DNA from: Candidatus Gastranaerophilales bacterium
Lineage (GTDB): Bacteria > Cyanobacteriota > Vampirovibrionia > Gastranaerophilales > Gastranaerophilaceae
DNA length: 37,487 nucleotides
Assembly (NCBI GenBank): GCA_900768915.1
Contig: CAAGEQ010000002.1
Span: 1 to 37,487 of the forward strand
Direction of reading: 5' to 3'
Part shown: positions 7,367 through 14,929 of the stretch, piece after piece
Layout of the letters: each line of letters opens with the position of its first letter
Numbering within the stretch: the first letter of the stretch is position 1
Notes under the pieces: generated by a model
Database searches by the model: none
Told to the model about the DNA's origin: nothing
The model's input: only the letters and a program-made list of their open reading frames with translations
Program-made: the position numbers and the translations under genes

Positions 7367-7777
7367 ATGAAAAAAATTTTGATAGTTGATGATAGTTCAT
7401 CTTGGTTAACTTTTTATCAGAATGCAATAGAAGAGGTTTTTATAGAGATTAATAATGATAATTATGCAATAGATATGGCACAATCTGCTCGTGATGGTTA
7501 TAATTTTTTTATGAGTAATGCTGAAGTGCCTTATGATTTGATTGTGACAGATTTACAAATGGAAGAAGATTTTGCACCAAAGTATGCTGGTGAATGGTTT
7601 GTTGAACAGGTTAGAACATTTAAAAAATATGTTAATACAAAAATTATTATTTCTTCTGGTTGTAATAATATTAAACAAATTGCGGAAAATTTATCCGTTG
7701 ATTATATTCCAAAACGTGTTGCTGTGACTGATATAAATTTGTACAAAGCAAAACTTCTGCCATATTTGAAAGGATAA
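7367..7777 (+). CDS. Stand-alone CheY-like response regulator
   Basis: Single receiver domain, 136 residues, without an output domain. Acidic pocket Asp8-Asp9 (ILIVDD), phospho-acceptor Asp62 in LIVTDLQM, the Ser switch residue in IISSG (about 94-98) and the conserved Lys116 in YIPKR are all present, so it should be phosphorylatable. The loop after the acceptor (about 64-76) is longer and more acidic than in CheY. It sits last in the def-fmt-aroH cluster, nine bases after aroH, and a strong terminator follows. No histidine kinase is adjacent; the nearest in the window is at 31161, and there is no evidence that they are partners. Confidence 0.9.
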   Translation: MKKILIVDDSSSWLTFYQNAIEEVFIEINNDNYAIDMAQSARDGYNFFMSNAEVPYDLIVTDLQMEEDFAPKYAGEWFVEQVRTFKKYVNTKIIISSGCNNIKQIAENLSVDYIPKRVAVTDINLYKAKLLPYLKG

Positions 7778-7792
7778 TAAAGAAAAGATATA

Positions 7793-7828
7793 ATAAAAAA
7801 AACCTTGAATTATTCAAGGTTTTTTTGA
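7793..7828 (+). terminator. Bidirectional terminator between convergent genes
   Basis: AACCTTGA and TCAAGGTT form a stem (about 7801-7821) with an A run on the left and seven T on the right. It can end both the def-fmt-aroH-response regulator transcript and the convergent dnaA-nupC transcript. Confidence 0.85.
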
Positions 7829-7847
7829 GTTTAATTTATGTTTTATT

Positions 7848-9107
7848 TTAGAATAAAATACCAGCGATTGTTGCAGACATATAACAAGTAAGAGTACCAC
7901 AAATCAATGCTCTTACACCAAGTTCTGCAAGGTTTTTTCTTTGTTCTGGTGCAAGTTCACCAATACCAGCAATTTGAATTGCGATAGAACCAATATTACC
8001 GAAACTACATAAAGCGAAACTCGCAATTAAGAATGCTTTTTCAGATATTAAATGTTTAATATTTGTCAAATCTAAATAAGCAACCATTTCATTAAGAACA
8101 ATTTTTTCACCCATAAGTCCACCAACAGTTGTAATATCTTTCATTGGTACACCCATTACAAGTGCTAATATTGAGAATATTTTGCCTAGAATAAATTTTA
8201 ATGAAAGATTTGGCAACCAAGCAAGACCAATATGAAGAGTGTTGTATAAGAATGAACCAATACCACCTAAAATCCAATCAATCATTGCAACAAGTGCAAC
8301 TAATGCAATAATCATTGCCGATACACTGATACCAACTTTCATACCATCAGAAGCACCAGCAGAAATTGAATCGATAACGTTTACGTGAGTTCTTTCTACT
8401 TGTAAGTCGATATGTTCACCAGTTTTTGGTTTACCGTCTTCTGGATACATAATTTTTGTTAAAACAAATACACCAGGAGCAGCCATAACAGATGATGCTA
8501 AAACATATACTGCAGGAATACCCATTCCAATGTAAATAGGCATTATAGCACCTGAAATACAAGCCATACTACCAGCCATACATGTTAAAAGTTCTGAACG
8601 TGTTAAATCTTTTAGGTATGGCTTAATCATAATTTGTGCAACAATTTGTCCAACGAAAGAGTTTGCAACAGAACATAATGCTTCTGCACCTGATACTTTC
8701 ATTAGTTTGTTCATTGCTTTGCCAAGAACTGCAACAACTTTTTGCATTATTCCATAATAATATAGAATATTTACAAGAATCATCATAAAAATACTTGAGC
8801 AAATCAATTGTAATGTAAAAATATGAGCATTATGACAGAATGCATTTTCAAATGGTGTTTCCAACAAACCACCAAATACGATTTGTCCACCTTGAATTGC
8901 AAAATGTAATAGTTTTTCAATAAACTTTCCTATTTCTAAAAATAAGAATTGTCCTAAAGGAACTTTAAAAATAAATAAGGCAAGTGCTATTTGTAATAAA
9001 AAACCTGTGCCTACTGTTTTGAAATTAATTTTTTTTCTGTCTGTAGATAATAAATAAGCAATTGCTAAAATAACTACAATACCAATTAGACCGATAAATC
9101 TTTGCAT
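7848..9107 (-). CDS. nupC: Concentrative nucleoside transporter, NupC/CNT family
   Basis: Cation-coupled nucleoside uptake permease of the inner membrane, about 419 residues with many hydrophobic helices. Family features visible are the N-terminal helix followed by RKKINFKTVG, the middle segment with GAEALCSVANSFVGQ that forms part of the nucleoside site, and the C-terminal FALCSFGNIGSIAIQIAG, which is highly characteristic of CNTs. I chose the ATG at 9107 because GGAG lies six bases before it; a GTG four codons upstream (9119) overlaps that ribosome binding site. It lies 64 bases downstream of dnaA on the same strand, so the two are probably co-transcribed. It is likely used for nucleoside salvage. 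Confidence 0.93.
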   Translation of the reverse strand: MQRFIGLIGIVVILAIAYLLSTDRKKINFKTVGTGFLLQIALALFIFKVPLGQFLFLEIGKFIEKLLHFAIQGGQIVFGGLLETPFENAFCHNAHIFTLQLICSSIFMMILVNILYYYGIMQKVVAVLGKAMNKLMKVSGAEALCSVANSFVGQIVAQIMIKPYLKDLTRSELLTCMAGSMACISGAIMPIYIGMGIPAVYVLASSVMAAPGVFVLTKIMYPEDGKPKTGEHIDLQVERTHVNVIDSISAGASDGMKVGISVSAMIIALVALVAMIDWILGGIGSFLYNTLHIGLAWLPNLSLKFILGKIFSILALVMGVPMKDITTVGGLMGEKIVLNEMVAYLDLTNIKHLISEKAFLIASFALCSFGNIGSIAIQIAGIGELAPEQRKNLAELGVRALICGTLTCYMSATIAGILF

Positions 9108-9171
9108 TTTGAACTCCACACTATGTATTGAGTTGATTATAGCAGAAAATTCAAGAGATTGAAAGAGTTTT

Positions 9172-10566
9172 TTATATTGCGTTACACTTGATTGCTTGTT
9201 TTAATTCTCGAATAGTTTCTTTAACTTCTTTTTTCTTATCAGCTTCTTCAACCATTTTTTCGTATGAATAAAGCATTGTAGGGTGTTTTTTTTGTAAAAA
9301 TTTAGCGATTTCTTCGTAACTCATTTTAGTCATTTCACGTGCTAAATATATTGTATATCTTCTTGCTTCTGTAATATTTTGTGAACGTGCAGGACTTTTT
9401 AAGTTATCAACTGTTAGGTTATAATATTCTGCAACTGTTTGAGCAATATTATTTATTGTGATACGTTTTGATTGAGTTTCACTTTTTAGTACATTTTGTA
9501 CGAAACCTAATGTTATATCAGCATTTTCAATATCAGCGATTGCCGTGACTTTGTTGAATGCTCCTTCTAGTTCTCTAACATTATTGTTGAAATTTTGGGC
9601 AATAAAATCAAAAACATCATCTTTGATATCAAGTCTTAAATCATCTGCCCATTTTTTTAGAATGTTTATTCTAGTTTCTAATGATGGTGGTTTAATATCT
9701 ACAACAATACCCATTTCAAAACGTGTGCGTAGCCTATCTGGTAGTGTTGGAATATCTTTTGGTAATCTATCTGATGTTATTACAATTTGTTTGTTTAATT
9801 GTTGTAATGTTTCAAATGTATAAAATAATTCTTCCATACATTTTGTCTTTGATTCTATGAATTGAATATCATCAATTAATAAAATATCAACATTTCTGAA
9901 CTTTTGTCTAAATTTTATCATTAAATCAGTTTTATCTTTTCCACGAAGATTATTAATATATTGATTTACATAATCTTGGGTTTTGATATACTTAACTTTT
10001 GTTCTAGAAAGGTTAAACATCGCATAATGACCAATTGCTTGCATTAAATGTGTTTTACCTAGACCGGAACCACCATATATGAATAATGGGTTATATTTTT
10101 CAGCAGGGTGTTCTGCAACAAGTTTTGCTATTGCGTATGCAGTTTTACTATTTTCTCCAATGACAAAATTTTCAAATTTATATTTTAGATTTAAATTTGC
10201 ACTTGAATGCATTTGAGATAAATTACCAATTGGTTTTTCATTTTGTGTTGATAATTTTTTTTGTTCAATTTTTGCTTGTTGTTTTTTCTTTTCTTTTTTT
10301 ATTGCGTTGGTTGTATCTTTGTCTAAAACAATTTCAAAATCTACATCGTGTCCTGTTACTTTTTTGAAAATATCTTGAATTTCTTTAAGATGTGTTTTTC
10401 TGATTACATTAATTGCCATTGATAATGCTGTAACAACAGTAAAAACACCACCGGCAAAACCTGTTGGTTCAAGTGAATTTATCCAAGGATAAGAGGATTC
10501 AGGAACATTTTTTAAAAGTTCCTCTTTTACTTCTTGCCATATATTTTCAACTTCGTATGATTCCAT
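9172..10566 (-). CDS. dnaA: Chromosomal replication initiator DnaA
   Basis: AAA+ initiator that binds DnaA boxes and melts oriC. The protein has 464 residues. Domain I is at about 1-80, a Lys/Gln-rich linker at 81-125, the AAA+ domain at 126-345 with Walker A GGSGLGKT (165-172), Walker B ILLIDD (228-233), sensor ITSDR (263-267) and arginine-finger box LRTRFEMG (279-286), and DNA-binding domain IV at 365-464. The usual DnaA signature, GGRDHTTVLHA in E. coli, here reads QKKHPTMLYSY (about 425-435). Only the His and one Thr are kept, and the loop is one residue shorter. The start is the ATG at 10566; a TTG two codons upstream is less likely. The downstream gene is nupC, not dnaN. Confidence 0.95.
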   Translation of the reverse strand: MESYEVENIWQEVKEELLKNVPESSYPWINSLEPTGFAGGVFTVVTALSMAINVIRKTHLKEIQDIFKKVTGHDVDFEIVLDKDTTNAIKKEKKKQQAKIEQKKLSTQNEKPIGNLSQMHSSANLNLKYKFENFVIGENSKTAYAIAKLVAEHPAEKYNPLFIYGGSGLGKTHLMQAIGHYAMFNLSRTKVKYIKTQDYVNQYINNLRGKDKTDLMIKFRQKFRNVDILLIDDIQFIESKTKCMEELFYTFETLQQLNKQIVITSDRLPKDIPTLPDRLRTRFEMGIVVDIKPPSLETRINILKKWADDLRLDIKDDVFDFIAQNFNNNVRELEGAFNKVTAIADIENADITLGFVQNVLKSETQSKRITINNIAQTVAEYYNLTVDNLKSPARSQNITEARRYTIYLAREMTKMSYEEIAKFLQKKHPTMLYSYEKMVEEADKKKEVKETIRELKQAIKCNAI

Positions 10567-10577
10567 ATTCAAATTTT

Positions 10578-10586
10578 AGTATAACA
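10578..10586 (-). promoter_or_regulatory. Extended -10 promoter of dnaA
   Basis: On the minus strand TGTTATACT reads from 10586 to 10578, a TGn-extended -10 box. The ATG lies 11 bases further on, so the leader would be about five bases and holds no ribosome binding site. No good -35 box is seen, as is usual for extended -10 promoters. Confidence 0.45.
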
Positions 10587-10732
10587 ATACTTGTCATGCA
10601 AAAATTCTTTTATTTTTTGAAATAACATTTTACATTTTAAATTTTTGTTAAAATTCTTATTATTTTTTTAAAACAAAATAGCAAAAATTATTTTTAGAAG
10701 TTTTAGACCATGTGAAAAAGGGAAAAACAAGA

Positions 10733-12796
10733 ATGAATATATCAACTAATTACAACAATTTTCAACAAACTGCTATCATGGCTAGAAAAAATCAAGTTAA
10801 ATCTAACAACTTGCAATCAAATATTCAATCAAATTATCAACATTCACAAAATGTTAGTTTTACAGGTATGGACAATTTGGCAAAATCTTTACGTAAAATG
10901 ATGTTGTCAAAGCAAGCCAAGAAAGAATTCAAAGAAATGACTGGTTGGGCTGCCAATGTTTTAGGTAAAGATGCTCAAGATGTTCAAAAAAAATTGAATG
11001 GCAATACTAAAAGAAAAACTGATTTTTATGCTTTGATGGTGGAAAAATATAATAGAACAAATTTTTATGCTGAAGTAGGGAAAAAAGAAAATCCAGAATT
11101 AGTAGATAAGATATTTGATATTGTGGAAAAACCATCTGATGAACATTTCAGATTTGTAGATTCTATTAATCTTCCATTTGCAGAAACAAAAACAGTTTTT
11201 GAAAAATTAGAAAATAATCCTAAAAAAATTAATATTGCAGGTACAATTTATAATGATATAAGTGGTATTCGAGTTAATCATAGAGATACTGGTAATACTG
11301 AAAGAACAAAAAGAATTTTTATGGATATGATTAATTCTCCAAATAGAGAAGAATATCTTGCAAATTATGAATCATATAAACCACATATTCATCATAATGC
11401 TGAAGATAAAAATGTTATTAAATTATTAGATGAAAAAATTTCTGCAAAATCTTATGATAAAAAGAACGCAAATAATATTAATGAAGTAAATCGATTATTT
11501 ACTAGTCTTGTAGAAGTAGGAAAATTTAATAGAGCAGAATTAACTCCTCATTATTCAAAAGAAGCAAATGAATTAGTTAAAACATTAGATGCAAGAATTG
11601 CAATAAGACATGGTGTATCAAATAAAGATGCAGATAGTTTAGCAGAGATTTATAAGACAACAACAAAAGATAATGCTGTAGCACGTGGTAAATTTATTGA
11701 ATCAAATTATTATTTTGGTGCACAAAGAGATAAATATGATGAAAATGAAATTTCAAATATTGGTAAAGTCTTCAAAATGATGGATGAAGATCCTAATATG
11801 ATGAAATTTATTAATAAGTTAAATAAAAATGGTAGAGGCTTTGGTAAAGCGGAATCATATTTGAAATTAGCAGACCAAGTTGGCACAAAAGTATTAAACA
11901 GAGATGCCGATGTTATTGGGGAAACAATAAGAATGAATAGATATCATTCTTATGAAAGTGTAGTGGAACATTATGAACAAAAACCTAAATCAATTTTTGG
12001 TCGTGCAATGGATAGTTTAAAAGGTTTGTTTAAGAAAAAAGAAGAATCTGTTGATAATAATATATATTGGACTGGTGAAGATTTAGCCAAAATGGAAAAA
12101 GTTGCAGCAGAACAAGATGCTGAAAAAATGAAAAAATCGGTAGATAACATTACTGAAAATGTTTCTATTAAGCCTACAATGATTGATACAATGTCAAAGG
12201 TTGCAAGTGTTGACACATCTGTTGTTAAACCACAAGTAGAAAAACGTGTTGTAAAACATCGTTCATTCTTCAAACCTTATGTACCAAAACAACCATCTGC
12301 TAAAAAATTGGTTGTAATCAATGATGTAAATAATATTATTGAAAATAAATTAGGTAAGAATGTATATGCTGATCAATCTAGAGTATATGCAAATAAAGCA
12401 ACTAAGATGAGATTAAGTATGTTGCCAGAAATCTTTGATTCAATTAAAGAAACGAGAGCAGCAGCAAGAAAAAATGGTACATTCAATAAACGTACTACAG
12501 AAAAGAATGAAGATGCACTTGATTTATATCAACGTATAAATGGCAAAAACAAACGTTTAGTAAATTATATGTTGAAAGTAAGAAATGAAGATGGGACAAG
12601 AAAATATACAGTAAAAGATATTGTAAATACATTGAGTGAAACTTCAAAAACAGTTCGTCAAGAAAAAATGGCTGCTCCAAAAGATAGACCTTTTAGAGCA
12701 AAAGATGAAAAAGCAATGTACGATATTTTAGCAGATGAACAAATAGCAAAATATGGTAAATTGCATCAAGCAAAATCTAAAAAAGTAAATAAGTAA
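10733..12796 (+). CDS. Large unrecognised Lys-rich protein with N-terminal NVSFTG motif
   Basis: 687 residues, no family recognised, no signal peptide or membrane helix. The N-terminus (1-40) is Asn/Gln/Ser-rich and unstructured-looking, followed by NVSFTG (about 40-45), a short motif that I associate with many lineage-specific proteins of gut Melainabacteria; this is memory, not a search. The body is helical, highly charged and rich in Lys, with repeated helical segments between 60 and 430. A Val/Lys-rich link lies near 490-540, and a second helical part ends in a basic tail (KSKKVNK). The start at ATG 10733 is set by AAGGGA nine bases upstream; a GTG at 10712 overlaps that site. It is divergent from dnaA across 166 bases. 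A secreted effector, structural or nucleic-acid-binding role are all open. Confidence 0.85.
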   Translation: MNISTNYNNFQQTAIMARKNQVKSNNLQSNIQSNYQHSQNVSFTGMDNLAKSLRKMMLSKQAKKEFKEMTGWAANVLGKDAQDVQKKLNGNTKRKTDFYALMVEKYNRTNFYAEVGKKENPELVDKIFDIVEKPSDEHFRFVDSINLPFAETKTVFEKLENNPKKINIAGTIYNDISGIRVNHRDTGNTERTKRIFMDMINSPNREEYLANYESYKPHIHHNAEDKNVIKLLDEKISAKSYDKKNANNINEVNRLFTSLVEVGKFNRAELTPHYSKEANELVKTLDARIAIRHGVSNKDADSLAEIYKTTTKDNAVARGKFIESNYYFGAQRDKYDENEISNIGKVFKMMDEDPNMMKFINKLNKNGRGFGKAESYLKLADQVGTKVLNRDADVIGETIRMNRYHSYESVVEHYEQKPKSIFGRAMDSLKGLFKKKEESVDNNIYWTGEDLAKMEKVAAEQDAEKMKKSVDNITENVSIKPTMIDTMSKVASVDTSVVKPQVEKRVVKHRSFFKPYVPKQPSAKKLVVINDVNNIIENKLGKNVYADQSRVYANKATKMRLSMLPEIFDSIKETRAAARKNGTFNKRTTEKNEDALDLYQRINGKNKRLVNYMLKVRNEDGTRKYTVKDIVNTLSETSKTVRQEKMAAPKDRPFRAKDEKAMYDILADEQIAKYGKLHQAKSKKVNK

Positions 12797-12824
12797 CCGA
12801 ATAAAATTCAATACTATGAAACGA

Positions 12825-12855
12825 GAAACGACAGATTTTATATCTGTCGTTTCTT
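12825..12855. terminator. Hairpin between convergent genes
   Basis: GAAACGACAGAT (12825-12836) pairs perfectly with ATCTGTCGTTTC (12842-12853) around a five-base loop. The T tail is short and broken on both strands. It sits between the unrecognised gene ending at 12796 and lpxB ending at 12862, as expected for a shared terminator. Confidence 0.7.
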
Positions 12856-12861
12856 ACAATT

Positions 12862-13983
12862 TTAAATATTTTCTTTGATTATGTTTGCTACTTCTTGGGC
12901 AGAATATTTATCTGATAGTAATTTTTTTACTTTTCCAAGTTCTTCAATATTTTTATTTCTGTATTCTTCATTATATAAAAGTTTTTCTATTTCTGAAGTA
13001 ATATTTTTAGTATTTGCTTGTCCTTGAATTATTTCGGGAACAACAATTTTATTTAAAATAATATTTGGTAATGAAACCATTTTTATACATCTTACTAATA
13101 GATAGATAAAATAAAATAGCCAAGGACCTTTGTATGAAATAATCATTGGTACTTGATAAAGTGTTGCTTCAAGTGCAACAGTTCCTGATGCTAATATTAA
13201 GGCATCAGAAACACTTAAAAGTGCTTGGTTTTCACCTTGTATAATTTTAAATGTTGTATCACCTTTCAAATATTTGTTATAAACTTTGTCTGAAAGATTA
13301 GGAGCATGTGAAATTACAAACTGCAAATCAGGGTGTTTTGATTGTAGAAGTTTTGCTGATTTTAAGAATAATTTCATCAAAAATTTAAGTTCAAAAACTC
13401 TAGAACCTGGGAAAATAGAAACAAGTTTTTTTGATTTGTCTAAATTGTGTTTTTCAAAAAATTCATTTCTATTTGCTTTTGGTGGAAGTTGCTTAACAAG
13501 TGGGTGTCCACAATAGTGAGTATCAATCCCCATTTTTTTATATATATCAACTTCAAATGGAAAAATACAAAGAACTTTATCAATATTTTTCTTAATTGTA
13601 TTTATTCTCCATTTCCTACTAGCCCAAACTTGTGGTGGAATATAATAGAAGATTTTTAATCCATTCTTCTTTAAAAATTTTGATACACTTAGATTGAATG
13701 CACCGTAATCAATCATAAGAACTAAATCAGGTTTATATTCTTTTGTCAAATAATCTACTAATCTTTTGCCTAATAACAAGTGATTGATTATTATTTTAGG
13801 ACTTAAACCCACGGCAGACATTTTAGAATGATTAGTGAATAATTTTACTCCTGCTTTTTCAAGATTAGAATCGCCAATACCCTCAATTTCTATATCAGGA
13901 TATTGAGATTTTAGGCATTCAACAACTTTAACAGCATGCATACTGCCTGAATATTCACCTGTTATAATAAACAGTTTTTTCAT
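12862..13983 (-). CDS. lpxB: Lipid-A-disaccharide synthase
   Basis: Glycosyltransferase (GT19) that joins UDP-2,3-diacylglucosamine to lipid X, giving the lipid A disaccharide on the inner face of the inner membrane. The protein has 373 residues, normal length. The N-terminal motif is GEYSGSMHA (about 9-17) where most homologues read GEASGDxHA. FPGSR with a following Glu (about 191-198) and the ASGTVALEATL donor-site segment (about 267-277) match the family, as does the basic, aromatic membrane patch near 295. Its ATG shares one base with the lpxI stop codon, so lpxI and lpxB are translationally coupled. Confidence 0.94.
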   Translation of the reverse strand: MKKLFIITGEYSGSMHAVKVVECLKSQYPDIEIEGIGDSNLEKAGVKLFTNHSKMSAVGLSPKIIINHLLLGKRLVDYLTKEYKPDLVLMIDYGAFNLSVSKFLKKNGLKIFYYIPPQVWASRKWRINTIKKNIDKVLCIFPFEVDIYKKMGIDTHYCGHPLVKQLPPKANRNEFFEKHNLDKSKKLVSIFPGSRVFELKFLMKLFLKSAKLLQSKHPDLQFVISHAPNLSDKVYNKYLKGDTTFKIIQGENQALLSVSDALILASGTVALEATLYQVPMIISYKGPWLFYFIYLLVRCIKMVSLPNIILNKIVVPEIIQGQANTKNITSEIEKLLYNEEYRNKNIEELGKVKKLLSDKYSAQEVANIIKENI

Positions 13984-14798
13984 TATACCGCCATGATTAC
14001 GATGCCGTGTTTGTCGGCATATTGTATTGTTTTTTCTTGATCTACAATGATTGTTTCATTTGCTTCAACAGCAATTAATTTCGCTTTGTATCTTCTCATT
14101 GTTTTGAGAGTTTTTAAACCAATTGCTGGAATATCGAATCGTTTATCTTGCTTTGGCTTAGAAACTTTGATGATACAAGCATCTTTTTTAGCCAATTTGC
14201 AACCACGTCTAATACATTTGTCAGTACCTTCGATTGCTTCAACAGCCATAATCATTTTATCTTTAATTACTACCGATTGACCGATGTCAAGTTTACCGGT
14301 TTCTTTAGCAAGCCAATAACCATAGTTTACATCTTCAATTTGTTCTTTTGTCGGTTGAGTTTTTCCTAAAACACCAGATGGTATCATTAGATTTTTAATA
14401 AAAATTGTTTGGTCAAGTACAGTCACACCAATTTGTTCAAGTTCTTCAATAATCATAAGCATAACTTTGTCATCATTTAATCTTACGGCTTGTTTTAGAA
14501 AATTAACGGCTTTGGTATCAAATTTTGGACGTTTTAAAAGAATGCTTTTGCTAACTTTACCTAAGAATGTTAGTTGTTTTATATCTTCGTCAACCAATAT
14601 TTTTTCAATTTTTTTTGCTTCGCCAGGACAACAAGAATATACTTTAGAACAGTATTTTTTTAATTCTTTATAGTTATCTGATGATAATGAAATACAAATT
14701 ACTTCAAATCCATTTTCTTTTGCATATTGTGCCATCTTTACAGGTAATAACCCATCACCTGCGATTAATCCTTGTTTTTGATTTAATTCTAGTGTCAT
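13983..14798 (-). CDS. lpxI: UDP-2,3-diacylglucosamine pyrophosphatase LpxI
   Basis: Hydrolyses UDP-2,3-diacylglucosamine to lipid X and UMP, the step before LpxB; LpxI replaces LpxH in many lineages. The protein has 271 residues. The N-terminal GLIAGDGLLPV (about 10-20) and the C-terminal domain with VEAIEGTDKCIRRG, VSKPKQDKRFDIPAIG and VEANETIIVD are the family hallmarks (formerly DUF1009). The start at ATG 14798 is set by GGGGGA a few bases upstream; an in-frame TTG at 14813 has no such support. It is first in the lpxI-lpxB pair, divergent from the exported TPR gene at 14930. Confidence 0.94.
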   Translation of the reverse strand: MTLELNQKQGLIAGDGLLPVKMAQYAKENGFEVICISLSSDNYKELKKYCSKVYSCCPGEAKKIEKILVDEDIKQLTFLGKVSKSILLKRPKFDTKAVNFLKQAVRLNDDKVMLMIIEELEQIGVTVLDQTIFIKNLMIPSGVLGKTQPTKEQIEDVNYGYWLAKETGKLDIGQSVVIKDKMIMAVEAIEGTDKCIRRGCKLAKKDACIIKVSKPKQDKRFDIPAIGLKTLKTMRRYKAKLIAVEANETIIVDQEKTIQYADKHGIVIMAV

Positions 14799-14929
14799 AC
14801 TTTCCCCCAACAAATTTTATTTTAACATAAAATAATCTTTTGTCATTTATATATACAAATTTAAAATAGTATATGTTACTAAATGTTTAGATTAGTGTAC
14901 AAGATTTATGCTTGTTATAAAATATTTGT

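Noticed and set aside
10567..10732. Possible oriC beside dnaA
   Set aside because: The 166-base gap is AT-rich but has no TTATCCACA-like boxes that I can find, and dnaN or other origin neighbours are absent. A divergent box cannot be excluded.
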